NCBI RefSeq assembly: GCF_024298845.1 | Contig: NZ_CP101156.1 | Location: forward strand, 2,976,001 to 3,040,000 | Reading direction: 5' to 3' | DNA: 64,000 nucleotides | DNA from: Natronosalvus amylolyticus | GTDB lineage: Archaea; Halobacteriota; Halobacteria; Halobacteriales; Natrialbaceae | Part shown: one piece after another, positions 8,228 to 17,209 of the stretch | How the letters are laid out: the number at the start of each line of letters is the position of its first letter | How positions within the stretch are numbered: the stretch's first letter is position 1 | Notes under the pieces: model-generated | Told to the model about the DNA's origin: nothing | The model's database searches: none | Seen by the model: only the letters and a program-made list of their open reading frames with translations | Position numbers and translations under genes: made by a program

Positions 8228-9186
8228 GCACTCTCCTCCTCGGTTCCGGCGTCGAGTATTTCGCGATATCGGCTTCGAATGGTTACCTCGCTCACGTTTG
8301 CGGCTTCCGATACGACGGACTGCGTTACGTGATCGTTCGTCAAGCGACCGGCTGCGTACAGGGCGCTCGCTGCAACACCGACGGGATCTTTCCCGCTGTG
8401 AACGCCGTGTTCGATCGCGTTTTCGAGCAACTCCTTTGCCCGCCGTTCGGTTTCGGTCGTACAGGAAATTTCAGATCCCAATCGTGTCAGGTACTCCAGT
8501 GGGCTCGTTGGCGGAATTTCGAGTTCGAGTTCACGAGACAGGTATCGATAGGCCCGTTTGATTTTCAGATCATCGACTCGACTCACTGCGGCAACTTCGT
8601 CGATTGGACGGGGAATTCCTTCGAGTCGGGAGGCCGCATAGAGCGACGCTGTTGCCATCCCTTCGATCGATCGTCCGGGGAGGAGTTCGTTGTCCAGCGC
8701 TTGCCGATACAGGACACTCGCCACTTCTCGAGCTTGCTCCGGGATGCCCAATGCGGATGACATTCGATCGATCTCGCCCAGCGCCTGTTTGAGGTTGCGA
8801 TCACGGGAATCTCGGGTTCGAAACCGTTCATCCCACGTCCGAAGCCGGGCCAACTGTTGGCGCTTTTCACCTGTAATCGTTTGCCCATAGACGTCTTTGT
8901 TTTTCCACCCGATCGTCGTCGAGAGCCCGTTGTCGTGCATCCGTTGTGTGGTTGGTGCACCGGTTCGGGATTTCTGTTCACGCTCGTCAGCAGTGTAAGC
9001 GCGCCATTCGGGTCCTGCATCGATTTCCTGTTCGGCGACGATGAGACCACAATCCGCACACACCAGATCTGCTTCGTCCGGATCGTGAACGATCGGCCCG
9101 CCACATTCCGAACAGCTGACAGCCAGGTTTGCCTGTGATGGCTTGGTTCGTTCTTGCCTACCGTGTACAGACCGACGCTCACGCAT
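8224..9186 (-). CDS. tfb: Transcription initiation factor IIB (TFB)
   Basis: A 320-residue general transcription factor that bridges TBP-DNA and RNA polymerase. The start is ATG 9184-9186; a Shine-Dalgarno-like GAGAGGTGG lies just upstream. It has an N-terminal zinc ribbon (Cys25, Cys28, Cys43, Cys46: CSECGG, CADCG), a B-reader/linker segment (EWRAYTADEREQKSRTGAP) and two cyclin-like repeats (about 120-215 and 216-310). Haloarchaea carry several TFB paralogues that select promoter subsets. The coupled zinc-ribbon gene suggests this is a specialised paralogue rather than the main housekeeping copy (inference). Confidence 0.93.
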   Translation of the reverse strand: MRERRSVHGRQERTKPSQANLAVSCSECGGPIVHDPDEADLVCADCGLIVAEQEIDAGPEWRAYTADEREQKSRTGAPTTQRMHDNGLSTTIGWKNKDVYGQTITGEKRQQLARLRTWDERFRTRDSRDRNLKQALGEIDRMSSALGIPEQAREVASVLYRQALDNELLPGRSIEGMATASLYAASRLEGIPRPIDEVAAVSRVDDLKIKRAYRYLSRELELEIPPTSPLEYLTRLGSEISCTTETERRAKELLENAIEHGVHSGKDPVGVAASALYAAGRLTNDHVTQSVVSEAANVSEVTIRSRYREILDAGTEEESA

Positions 9187-9551
9187 CAAATACCACCTCT
9201 CCGTTCGAACACATCCTTTCAACACCTGCTTTCGGTGGCCCGCTCGATGATCGCCAGCAACCAGTACTGACGACTATCTGGGTTCGTGGTTGGCACCGCC
9301 CCTCTCGAAATCTTCCGGAGTACACGTCAGACGTAAGGTAACTCATACCAAGTCATTCCAACGCCAGATATGTAAGTGTTATCAGTTGTTAAAATTGGTG
9401 CAAGACTTTTAGAGTAACCATTATTGGTTTCTCCTCTCTCGCTCGAGCCACCGCCCAGGGCTGGGAGTGGTTGTCGGTCGAGTGGGATCCCTGTCGACCT
9501 CGTAGTCTCGAGACCACCACTGTTTTCACCTCCCCGCCCGTCGGGCGCAGT
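9187..9551. other. Intergenic region between divergent TFB and cyclophilin genes
   Basis: This stretch holds the TFB leader (purine-rich Shine-Dalgarno next to the start) and an AT-rich block at about 9339-9430, in an otherwise GC-rich neighbourhood. The AT-rich block contains several TATA-like strings on both strands (for example TTTTAA). I see no convincing gene. A minus-strand frame ending near 9340 is open but has no recognisable content. Confidence 0.5.
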
Positions 9552-10067
9552 ATGGCAAATCCCACAGCGACGCTGCACACGAGCGAGGGAGATATCACGG
9601 TCGAACTGTTCGAGGAGAAAGTACCACGGACGGTCGGCAACTTCCTCGGGCTCGCAACGGGCGAGCGCGAGTGGACGGACCCGGAGACTGGCGAGCGCGT
9701 GACCGACCGACCGCTGTACGACGACGTCATCTTCCACCGGATCATCGAGGGCTTCATGATCCAATGTGGCGATCCGACAGGCACCGGCCGCGGCGGCCCT
9801 GGGTACACCTTCGACGACGAGTTCCACGACGACCTGAGCCACGATGGCCCCGGAACCCTCTCGATGGCCAACGCCGGCCCCAACACTAACGGCTCGCAGT
9901 TTTTCATCACGCTCGATGCGACCCCGCACCTCGACGGCCGTCACTCCGTCTTCGGTGAAGTCACCGACGGCATGGACGTCGTTCGAGAAATCGGCTCCGT
10001 CGACACCGACGGCAACGACAAGCCGCTGCAGGATGTCGTCCTCGAGTCGGTCTCCGTCGACCGCTAG
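9552..10067 (+). CDS. Peptidyl-prolyl cis-trans isomerase, cyclophilin type
   Basis: A 171-residue single-domain cyclophilin that catalyses prolyl isomerisation in protein folding in the cytoplasm. The ATG at 9552 is chosen because the family's first strand ([18 protein letters not shown]) follows at once. Signature segments are visible: [17 protein letters not shown] (catalytic Arg in FHRII), [16 protein letters not shown] and [12 protein letters not shown]. No signal peptide is present. It is monocistronic and convergent with the peroxiredoxin gene. Confidence 0.95.
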   Translation: MANPTATLHTSEGDITVELFEEKVPRTVGNFLGLATGEREWTDPETGERVTDRPLYDDVIFHRIIEGFMIQCGDPTGTGRGGPGYTFDDEFHDDLSHDGPGTLSMANAGPNTNGSQFFITLDATPHLDGRHSVFGEVTDGMDVVREIGSVDTDGNDKPLQDVVLESVSVDR

Positions 10068-10195
10068 AATCCCCGTCAGCGCGTTTTCCCGAAACGTCTC
10101 GAGAGTACGGAGAGACATCTCGTATTGCGACCGGAGGAACACCGTGTCTCGAGACCAGCAGACAGCCGCCTCGAGCCGTCATCGATTTTCAGGAC

Positions 10196-10678
10196 TCAGG
10201 AGAGATGCTCGAGCAGGCCGTCGACGAGGTCGTCGAAGTCCGGATTCTCGCCGGAGCGGACCCACTTGTGGGTGACGAAACCGTCGGCGTCGAGGACGAA
10301 AATGCTCCGCCTCGCAGCCTCGATGGAGCCGTACAGGTCGGGTCTGACAACGTCGTACTTGTGGATTACCTCGTGGTTCCAGTCGGCCAGTATCGGGAAG
10401 TTCAGATCTTCCTGTTCGATCCAGACGTTCTGGGCGAACGGGAGGTCGACGCTGATGCCGTACACCTGCGCCTCGAGCTCCTCGAACGCGTCCATCGAAT
10501 CCCGAAAGGCACACATCTCGTCGGTACAGCCGCTGGTGAACGCGGCTGGATAGAACGCGAGCACGACTGGCCCGTCTTCGAGGGCGTCAGAGAGGGTGAA
10601 CTCGGTGATGTCGTTGTAAGTGGTCCCACCGGCTTTCGGGAGCGTAAAGTCGGGTGCGCGGTCGCCAATCGAAACCAT
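10196..10678 (-). CDS. Peroxiredoxin (BCP/PrxQ-like, two cysteines five residues apart)
   Basis: A 160-residue thioredoxin-fold peroxidase that reduces hydroperoxides. The peroxidatic Cys51 sits in FYPAAFTSGC and a second Cys56 follows (CTDEMC). This C-x4-C spacing is typical of the BCP/PrxQ subclass with an intramolecular resolving cysteine. An active-site Arg is likely in AARRSIFVLD. It is cytoplasmic, with no signal sequence. Confidence 0.92.
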   Translation of the reverse strand: MVSIGDRAPDFTLPKAGGTTYNDITEFTLSDALEDGPVVLAFYPAAFTSGCTDEMCAFRDSMDAFEELEAQVYGISVDLPFAQNVWIEQEDLNFPILADWNHEVIHKYDVVRPDLYGSIEAARRSIFVLDADGFVTHKWVRSGENPDFDDLVDGLLEHLS

Positions 10679-10813
10679 ACGGCCTAACGGGCGGCCCCCG
10701 GCTTAGCTTTCCGGTCCCCGGCAACAGTTTTTCTGCGTTTCAGACGCGTGAGCGTGGCCCCTCCAGCGAGCGCCTTCGATACGCTCATGGTGGCCCCGTG
10801 ACGTGCCTCGAGT

Positions 10814-11740
10814 ATGCAGGTAATCGTCCACGGAGGCGCTGGGAGCACGCCGGATGAACCCGAACCACGACAGGCCGTCCTCGACGAGGCGGCGAACGCG
10901 GGTGGGACGGCCGAGACACCGGTCGACGCCGTCGAGGCCGCGATTCACGTCCTCGAATCGTCACCCCGGTTCAATGCGGGCGTCGGCGGTGCGGTCCAGA
11001 GCGACGGGGTTGTCAGGACGGACGCGTCGATCATGACCGACGACCGGTCGGTCGGCGCGGCGTGCTCGATGCCAGGTGTCGAACACGCCGTCAGCGTCGC
11101 GCGGGTAGTGATGGAAGAGACGCCACACGGGTTCGTCTCGGGGGAACACGCCGTCGCGCTCGCCGAGGCGTACGGGGTCGAGACGGCGGTCGATCTCTGG
11201 TCGGATCGCACTCGAGAGCAGTGGGCCGACCTCGAGGTACCCGAGGGCGACGTTGAGACCCAACTCGAGTGGATTCGTGACCAGTACGGCCGGAGCGACC
11301 CTGATGGCCGGGACGAGGAGTCCGACGGTGTGGGTGACGAACACGACCACGACACCGTGGGCGCGGTCGCCTTCGACGGCGAGTCGCTCGCGGCGGCGAC
11401 CTCGACGGGCGGTCGCTGGCTCGCCCTGGCCGGCCGCGTCGGCGACGTGCCACAGGTCGGCTCCGGCTTCTATTGCTGTCCGGCCGCGGGTGTGAGTGCG
11501 ACCGGTGCGGGCGAAGACATCGCTCGAGTGACCCTCTCGAGGCGCGTCGCTCGTCACGTCGAGCGAGGGCTGGATGCGGGGGCGGCAGCGGACCTCGCCA
11601 TCGAGGAATTCGGCGAGTTGACTGGCTCGAGCGCGGGCGTCATCGCCATCGACTCGAGCGGGCGATTGGGGTCGGCGTTCAACAGCGATGGGATGCAGAC
11701 GGCACGATACGACACCACCGACCTCGAGTTGACCGAGTGA
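10814..11740 (+). CDS. Isoaspartyl peptidase/L-asparaginase family (Ntn hydrolase)
   Basis: A 308-residue threonine-nucleophile hydrolase, made as one chain and expected to cleave itself before Thr181 (HDTVGAVAFD) into alpha and beta subunits. VIVHGGAG at the N-terminus, FNAGVGGAV with DASIM, and TSTGG plus GRVGDVPQVGSGFY after the nucleophile are family signatures. The residues after TSTGG (RWLALAGRVGD) differ from the usual M-x-K-x-PGRVGD form, so specificity may be shifted. A His/Asp-rich acidic insert (about 160-180) precedes the cleavage site. Confidence 0.9.
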   Translation: MQVIVHGGAGSTPDEPEPRQAVLDEAANAGGTAETPVDAVEAAIHVLESSPRFNAGVGGAVQSDGVVRTDASIMTDDRSVGAACSMPGVEHAVSVARVVMEETPHGFVSGEHAVALAEAYGVETAVDLWSDRTREQWADLEVPEGDVETQLEWIRDQYGRSDPDGRDEESDGVGDEHDHDTVGAVAFDGESLAAATSTGGRWLALAGRVGDVPQVGSGFYCCPAAGVSATGAGEDIARVTLSRRVARHVERGLDAGAAADLAIEEFGELTGSSAGVIAIDSSGRLGSAFNSDGMQTARYDTTDLELTE

Positions 11741-11769
11741 ACGGCTTCCTCGAGCGGTTTCCTTGTGCT

Positions 11770-11915
11770 ACAGGCATTGTCGAATTGATATAGCTGTTGT
11801 AGCATATACTATAACTTTTGTGGTATTTACTCCCGATACTGTATTATTTTGGTCTAAAAACACAACTAAATTAATAGCTACACAATATCGTTGAGCTATT
11901 ATATCACTACTGAGG
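11770..11915. other. AT-rich island between convergent genes
   Basis: About 145 bp dominated by A/T between the convergent asparaginase and threonine synthase genes, in sharp contrast to both flanks. It contains short TATA-like and T-rich strings that could terminate transcription from both sides. No gene or clear inverted repeat is seen. Confidence 0.5.
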
Positions 11916-11969
11916 TGCTGGCTACGGACTCGGCACACTTTCTGTCGTTTCTGCACGCGAATTGTGGTT

Positions 11970-13253
11970 TTACTCGTGCAGTACCTCGAGCACGCCGTCG
12001 GTGTCGGCGGGGACCGGTTCGGGGTCACGGCCCGCGGCGGCGGCCGCGTCGGGGTCTTTGAGCAGGTGGCCGGTGGTCAGGCAGGCGACGCGCTCGTCAC
12101 TACTCACGACTCCCTGCTCGCGGAGTTTCCGGAGGCCGGCGACGGACGCCGCGGAGGCGGGTTCGACGCCGATCCCTTCCTCGGCGAGGTCGCGCTGGGC
12201 GGTCGTAATCTCCTCGTCGGAGACGGCGATCGCCGTCCCGCCGGTTTCGCGGATGCCGGGCAACGCTTTCGGTGCGTTGACCGGGTTTCCGATTCGAATC
12301 GCCGTGGCTTTCGTCTCGACTGACTCCCAGCGCCGAACTTCGTCGGCCCCGTTCTCGACGGCTTCGACCATCGGGGCCGCCCCCTCGGCCTGGACGCCGG
12401 TCAGTTTGGGGACCTCCTCCGGCGTCAACTCGCCCGCCTGCACCAGTTCGCGGAAGGCTTTGTACAGCGCCGAGGTGTTACCAGCGTTGCCCACGGGAAG
12501 GACGATGCGATCCGGCCAGGCTCCGTAATCGTCTCGGAACCCCTCGAGGATTTCGAGGCCGATGGTCTTCTGACCCTCGAGTCGGAACGGATTCAGCGAG
12601 TTGAGCAAGTAGACTTCGCCGCGGCCGGCCAGTTCCTGTACGATGTCGAGACAGCGGTCGAAGTTGCCGTCCACCTCGAGGATGCGCGCGCCGTGTAAGC
12701 TGGCCTGAGCGATTTTGCCGGCGGCGACCTTGCCCGCTGGCAACAACACGAGCGTCTCCATCCCACCGCGCGAGCCGTAGGCGGCCAGGGCGGCGCTCGT
12801 GTTTCCGGTCGATGCACAGGCGAGTCGGTCGACGCCGAGTTCGCGGGCGACGGCCACGCCGACGGTCATCCCGCGGTCTTTGAAACTCCCCGTCGGATTC
12901 ATCCCCTCGTGTTTGATTCGGAGGGCTTCGACGCCGATGTCAGTCTCGAGGCGGGGCACCCGGTACAGCGGTGTGTCGCCCTCCTGGGTGGTGACGCCTT
13001 CCTCGAGGGGCAGCGCGTCGGCGTAGCGCCAGACGCCGGTGCCCGAGAAGTCATCGAAGGTCGGTAACTCGTCGTACCGGACCTCGAGCAAGCCGTCACA
13101 GGCATCACAGGTGTACCGGACGGATTCGAAGGGAGCGAAGGTCTCGCCACACTCGATACACTCGAGCCAGGTGCCGTCGACGGCAGCGGCGGGTGCTGGC
13201 TGGGACTCTCCAGTGAGGGCGAGCGGGGATGGGGAACGATCGGGCTGACTCAT
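11970..13253 (-). CDS. thrC: Threonine synthase
   Basis: A 427-residue PLP enzyme converting O-phosphohomoserine to threonine. An N-terminal zinc-ribbon-like segment (Cys32, Cys35, Cys49, Cys52: CIECGE, CDACDG) precedes the fold-type II core, as in other archaeal ThrC. The PLP lysine is Lys125 in GSFKDRGMT. The phosphate-binding loop is VGNAGNTSALYKA. Threonine synthase is favoured over threonine deaminase or cysteine synthase by the ribbon and the GSFKDRG context. Confidence 0.93.
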   Translation of the reverse strand: MSQPDRSPSPLALTGESQPAPAAAVDGTWLECIECGETFAPFESVRYTCDACDGLLEVRYDELPTFDDFSGTGVWRYADALPLEEGVTTQEGDTPLYRVPRLETDIGVEALRIKHEGMNPTGSFKDRGMTVGVAVARELGVDRLACASTGNTSAALAAYGSRGGMETLVLLPAGKVAAGKIAQASLHGARILEVDGNFDRCLDIVQELAGRGEVYLLNSLNPFRLEGQKTIGLEILEGFRDDYGAWPDRIVLPVGNAGNTSALYKAFRELVQAGELTPEEVPKLTGVQAEGAAPMVEAVENGADEVRRWESVETKATAIRIGNPVNAPKALPGIRETGGTAIAVSDEEITTAQRDLAEEGIGVEPASAASVAGLRKLREQGVVSSDERVACLTTGHLLKDPDAAAAAGRDPEPVPADTDGVLEVLHE

Positions 13254-13407
13254 TATCCGCCGGGAGGGGAGGCAGAGCCAAAAGTGGGGTGGTTGTCGTG
13301 GATGTTGCCAGCAGACTCGATATCGAGCGCGCCGACCTCGAGTGCAGGGGACATTCGAACCGACCTCGAGTGCTTGGAGGTTCGGTAGGTCTTGGGCCGA
13401 ACGCTCG

Positions 13408-13794
13408 TTAATTTGCTGTAGAACCGTCGAACTCGTCGATCACGCCGTGAACCTGTTCGGTCCAGGCGTCCAGTGCCTCGTGTAACATCGTCTTCGCCTC
13501 GGGCAAGGCGATAGCCGTGTACTGGTAGATGTAGCCACCGCCGTCGAGCAGCCGACGGTCGCGGGTGGCGAGGCCGCGGTCGACTAACGTCGATAGCGAG
13601 CGGTTGACCGTACTCCGGTCGCGCTCGAGTACCGACGCCAGTTCTTCGATGGTACTGCCCGGATAGTCGAGCAAAACGAGATAGGTTCGCGTCTCGTGAT
13701 CTTCGATCCCGAAGACACAGCTCAGGACGTTCCGGAACGGCGGGTTCGATTGCTCCATCAACTCCCCGAGTCGGTGTTGTGGTTTCTCAGACAT
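13408..13794 (-). CDS. Winged-helix transcriptional regulator
   Basis: A 128-residue DNA-binding protein. A helix-turn-helix is clear at about 50-75 (TIEELASVLERDRSTVNRSL), followed by a wing (RRLLDGGGYIYQYTAI) and a C-terminal helix (ALDAWTEQVHGVIDEF) likely used for dimerisation. The pattern is TrmB/MarR-like, a type common in haloarchaea. It is separated from threonine synthase by 155 nt on the same strand. The regulon is unknown. Confidence 0.8.
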   Translation of the reverse strand: MSEKPQHRLGELMEQSNPPFRNVLSCVFGIEDHETRTYLVLLDYPGSTIEELASVLERDRSTVNRSLSTLVDRGLATRDRRLLDGGGYIYQYTAIALPEAKTMLHEALDAWTEQVHGVIDEFDGSTAN

Positions 13795-13989
13795 CGGTGC
13801 TGGCTCGCTATTGGAGTGCCGGTCTCAAAACTCCACCCCCCGAGCCGGTGCCGTAGTCGTCACGATGTGTACTGGCCGAGTTCTGCCGCCTCGGCCCTGG
13901 AGAGTCGGACTCGACCCGTGAAACCGATATACAGTCACACAAAACCGAACTGTCTCGAGTGCGATAACGTGCCCACCACTCGCCATCGG

Positions 13990-14238
13990 TCAGGCTTCTT
14001 CGGCCGCGTACCCCATCTTTCGAATACACGTTCGCATCTCGTCCGGACGGTCGTGTCGGTGCAGTCGCGTTGGCGTGTCACAGTAGTAGATACCGTCGTC
14101 GTATCGAAGCGTCACGTCGTGTTCGTTGCCCATGGTTTCGACGGTGACGACGATACGCCGTCCCTCGTGCATCGCCTCCAGAATCGCATCAGTCGTGAGG
14201 TCGCCGGCCGAGATGTACAGTGGAGCTCCCATTGTCAC
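13990..14238 (-). CDS. Small conserved-type haloarchaeal protein, unknown function
   Basis: 82 residues, acidic/basic mixed, with no membrane segment. A compact alpha/beta pattern is visible (AGDLTTDAILEAMHEG, IVVTVETMGNEHDVTLRYDD), ending with an Arg/His-rich helix. It starts 37 nt downstream of the serS stop on the same strand, so it may share the serS transcript. An alternative start two codons inside is equally possible. Confidence 0.6.
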   Translation of the reverse strand: MTMGAPLYISAGDLTTDAILEAMHEGRRIVVTVETMGNEHDVTLRYDDGIYYCDTPTRLHRHDRPDEMRTCIRKMGYAAEEA

Positions 14239-14274
14239 CTCTTTTGCCCGGTGAAAAAAGTAACTTCGTTCCCG

Positions 14275-15654
14275 TTACTCGCGTTCGCCGGCACCCAGCG
14301 CGCTTTCGCCGACCTTGCTGTGCCCGTCGATCAGTTCCTGTCCGTCCATGTACGGGCGGAGCGCTTCGGGAACCGTCACCGTCCCGTCCTCGTTCTGGTA
14401 GTACTCGAGGACTGCCACCATCACGCGGGGCAACGCAAGCCCCGAAGCGTTGAGCGTGTGGAGGTACTCCGCCGATTCGTGGCGCTCGGGCCGGTAGCGA
14501 AGCCCGGCACGGCGGGCCTGGAACGCCTTGAAATTCGAAGCACTCGAGACCTCGAGCCAGCGGCCGCCTTCGTCGGGGCCGTCGTCCATATCGTCGGCGG
14601 GGGCCCACACCTCGATGTCGTAGGTCTTCGCACTCGCGAACGTCAGGTCGCCGGTGCAGAGTTCGAGGATGCGGTATGGGAGCCCGAGCTGTTTGAGGAC
14701 TTCTTCGGCCTCCCCGAGCAGGGTCTCGAGGCGATCGAAGCTTGTCTCCGGTTCGACGAAGTTGACGAGTTCGACCTTGTTGAACTGGTGGACGCGAACG
14801 ATACCGCGCGTTTCGGTGCCGTGTTCGCCGGCCTCGCGACGGAAGTTCGGGGAGTACGCCTGGTGTTTCAGCGGGAGGTCGTCTTTCAGGAGGATTTCCT
14901 CGGCGTACATGTTTGTGACGGGTACCTCTGCGGTCGGACAGAGCCAGAGGTCGTCGTCCTCGTAGTCGTCCTCGTTACTCCCGCCGAGTCGATAGGCGTC
15001 GTCGGCGAACTTCGGGAGCTGTCCCGTCCCGCGCATCGACGTGCTTTTGACCGGAACGGGTGGGAGCACGTCGACGTACTCCTGTTCGCGGTGGACGTCC
15101 AGCATGAACTGGATGAGGGCGTGTTCGAGTCGTGCACCGTCTCCCTTGAGGAAATAAAAGCCAGCGCCGGTGGTCTTCGCGCCACGAGCTTCGTCGATGA
15201 TGTCGAGCTCCTCGCCGAGATCGTAGTGGGGGACGACGGTATCCGGCAACTCACGGATGTCCTCGAAGCCCCAGCGGCGATGTTCGACGTTGTCCGATTC
15301 GTCCGCGCCGACTGGCACGCTCTCGTCCGGGAGCTGTGGAAGTTCGAGCATGGCTTCCTCGAGTTCGGCCTCGAGTTCGTTCGCTCGGCTTTCGACCGCC
15401 TCGATCTCGGTTTTGAGCGATTGTGAGCGCTCGATGGCTTCCTGGGCGGCTTCCTCTTCCCCGGCCTGTTTCAACTCGCCGATTTTCGAGCTGACTTCGT
15501 TTCGCTGGTGTCGAAGGTCGTCACCGCGGGCTTTCAACTCGCGCCACTCTTCGTCGGCGTCGAGAATCCGCTCGAGGTCGACGTCCGCGCCTCGGTTCTC
15601 GAGGGCGGTACGGACCCGCTCGGGGTTCTCGCGTAGTATCGTCCGGTCGATCAT
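14275..15654 (-). CDS. serS: Seryl-tRNA synthetase
   Basis: A 459-residue class II aminoacyl-tRNA synthetase of the common (bacterial-like) type. The start at ATG 15652-15654 gives the standard N-terminus MIDRTILRENPERVR; a longer reading from upstream would add unrelated residues. A long antiparallel coiled-coil arm (about 25-105) that contacts tRNA(Ser) is visible as heptad-rich Glu/Lys/Arg sequence. Class II motif 2 (FRREAGEHGTETRGIVRVHQF region) and motif 3 (GLALPRVMVAVLEYYQ) are both present. Confidence 0.96.
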   Translation of the reverse strand: MIDRTILRENPERVRTALENRGADVDLERILDADEEWRELKARGDDLRHQRNEVSSKIGELKQAGEEEAAQEAIERSQSLKTEIEAVESRANELEAELEEAMLELPQLPDESVPVGADESDNVEHRRWGFEDIRELPDTVVPHYDLGEELDIIDEARGAKTTGAGFYFLKGDGARLEHALIQFMLDVHREQEYVDVLPPVPVKSTSMRGTGQLPKFADDAYRLGGSNEDDYEDDDLWLCPTAEVPVTNMYAEEILLKDDLPLKHQAYSPNFRREAGEHGTETRGIVRVHQFNKVELVNFVEPETSFDRLETLLGEAEEVLKQLGLPYRILELCTGDLTFASAKTYDIEVWAPADDMDDGPDEGGRWLEVSSASNFKAFQARRAGLRYRPERHESAEYLHTLNASGLALPRVMVAVLEYYQNEDGTVTVPEALRPYMDGQELIDGHSKVGESALGAGERE

Positions 15655-15929
15655 TGCCCGAGGGTTCTCTGTGGCGGGCAAAAACCGTGTCGGATGTGTG
15701 TCAGTGGTCGCCATTCGATAGGCCGGTGCCTCCTCAAGCGCTAACCCATAACACGAAGCCGACAACCGCTATCGGTTCAGGCCACGAGGCGATAGGGGTC
15801 TCCAAACCCGAAGGGACTCGTGAAAACCGAATACGGGTATTCGGATGCACCACTCGACGGTTGGGAATACGACGGGAGCGCTCAGGCAAGCGGGAAACGT
15901 TTTTTTCCACGGGGTGGGTGGGTACGGGT

Positions 15930-17138
15930 ATGGACCCACTCGCGGACGAGGCACCGTCGACGCCGATCGAGTACGAACCGGTCAGCGTCAAGGACGTGTT
16001 GATCGAAATGAAAGACACCGCAGAGCTGTTGATCGATCTCGCGTATTCTGCCGTGCTTCACCGAAACGAGGACCTCGCGAGGGAAGTCGTCCGTCTCGAG
16101 GCGCGTATGGACCTCCTCGAGATGCGAGCCCGGATGAGTCTCATGATGGCTGCCAGAAATCCCGACGATGCCGAACGACTCGCGCCGGTGCTCGGAATCG
16201 TCGCCGCGGCGGGACAGATCAGCGACGCTGCCGGCGACATCGCCAAAGTGGTCCTCGAGGATATCGGACTGCCCGAAGCCATGCGCGCGGCTATCCCCGA
16301 GGCCGTCGAAACCCTCGTCAGGGGCATCGTCGTCCCGGAATCGGACTACACCGGTCACACGCTCAAAGACATCAACCTCGAGTCCGAAACGGGTGTTCGA
16401 GTTATCGCCCTGCGACGCGGTGACGACTGGTTGCTCAACCCCGGACCGGAGACGACCATCGAAGCCGACGACGTCGCGTTCCTTCGCGGGCCGGATATCG
16501 GTATCGACGAGGTGTACGAGGGAATGACTGGTACGGTCCACGAGCCCCCAGTTATCGAAGCACAGCCCATCCCCGACCTCGAGCGCGCCGTCGACACCAT
16601 CGTCCACATGAAAAACCTCTCCGAACTGGCCGTCGACCTCGCTTACAGCAGCGTGCTGTTCGACAGTGAAGGGCTTGCCGAGGAGGTCGGCAACCTCGAG
16701 GTCGAAGTCGACGCCCTCGAGTCCCGATTCGAGGCATGGACGCTCCAGGCGGCTGCAGACGCCGAGGACCCGGTAACGCTCCGTGGACTCATCCACCTCG
16801 GCAGCGCGACGGAGGTCATCAGCGACGCGGCAATCGGGATCAGCGAAGGTGTCTTGCGCGACATCGAGGTCCATCCGGTCGTTCGGATGGCCGTCGAGGA
16901 GAGCGACGAGATTATCTCTCGTGTCGAAGTCGAAGCCGGCAGCACACTCGACGGCCGGGCGATTCTCGAGGGCGTTCCCGACACCGAGACGACGATGTCG
17001 GTCATCGCTATTCGTCGCCCCGATGAGGGCTGGTTGCTGGTCGGAGATGCTGACGAGACCGCATCGGCTGGTGACGTTCTCATCGCGAAAGGAACTCGGA
17101 CGGCTGCCGCCGAGTTCGAGGATCTGGCTCGAGCCTGA
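15930..17138 (+). CDS. Tandem PhoU-like/TrkA-C protein (potassium channel or transport regulator)
   Basis: A 402-residue protein built as two copies of PhoU-like helical domain plus TrkA-C/RCK-C domain. The copies run from about 1 to 205 and about 206 to 402. Matching segments include LLIDLAYSAVL / LAVDLAYSSVL, GQISDAAGDIAKVVLEDI / EVISDAAIGISEGVLRDI, and GVRVIALRRGDDWLLNP / TMSVIAIRRPDEGWLLV. TrkA-C domains bind ligand and regulate K+ transport, and PhoU domains act in phosphate signalling. Here a soluble regulator of an unlinked K+ system is the best guess. ATG 15930 is used because the repeat begins there. Confidence 0.85.
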   Translation: MDPLADEAPSTPIEYEPVSVKDVLIEMKDTAELLIDLAYSAVLHRNEDLAREVVRLEARMDLLEMRARMSLMMAARNPDDAERLAPVLGIVAAAGQISDAAGDIAKVVLEDIGLPEAMRAAIPEAVETLVRGIVVPESDYTGHTLKDINLESETGVRVIALRRGDDWLLNPGPETTIEADDVAFLRGPDIGIDEVYEGMTGTVHEPPVIEAQPIPDLERAVDTIVHMKNLSELAVDLAYSSVLFDSEGLAEEVGNLEVEVDALESRFEAWTLQAAADAEDPVTLRGLIHLGSATEVISDAAIGISEGVLRDIEVHPVVRMAVEESDEIISRVEVEAGSTLDGRAILEGVPDTETTMSVIAIRRPDEGWLLVGDADETASAGDVLIAKGTRTAAAEFEDLARA

Positions 17139-17146
17139 TTTTTCTC
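17139..17146 (+). terminator. Possible T-run terminator after the PhoU/TrkA-C gene
   Basis: Five T residues directly follow the TGA stop (TGATTTTTCTC). Archaeal intrinsic termination needs only a short T-run, so this may end the transcript before the downstream methyltransferase gene. Support is weak. Confidence 0.3.
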
Positions 17147-17209
17147 GGTCCGTGCGGATGTAACGCACACTGACCGAACACTATTTAGGGTTCCTCGAGA
17201 CGACCCAAT

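Noticed and set aside
9327-10142. A 271-codon minus-strand open frame ending in the AT-rich block near 9340
   Set aside because: Mostly antisense to cyclophilin; only the last ~30 codons are outside it and have no recognisable content.
13696-15426. A 576-codon plus-strand open frame
   Set aside because: Antisense shadow of the seryl-tRNA synthetase and neighbouring small genes.
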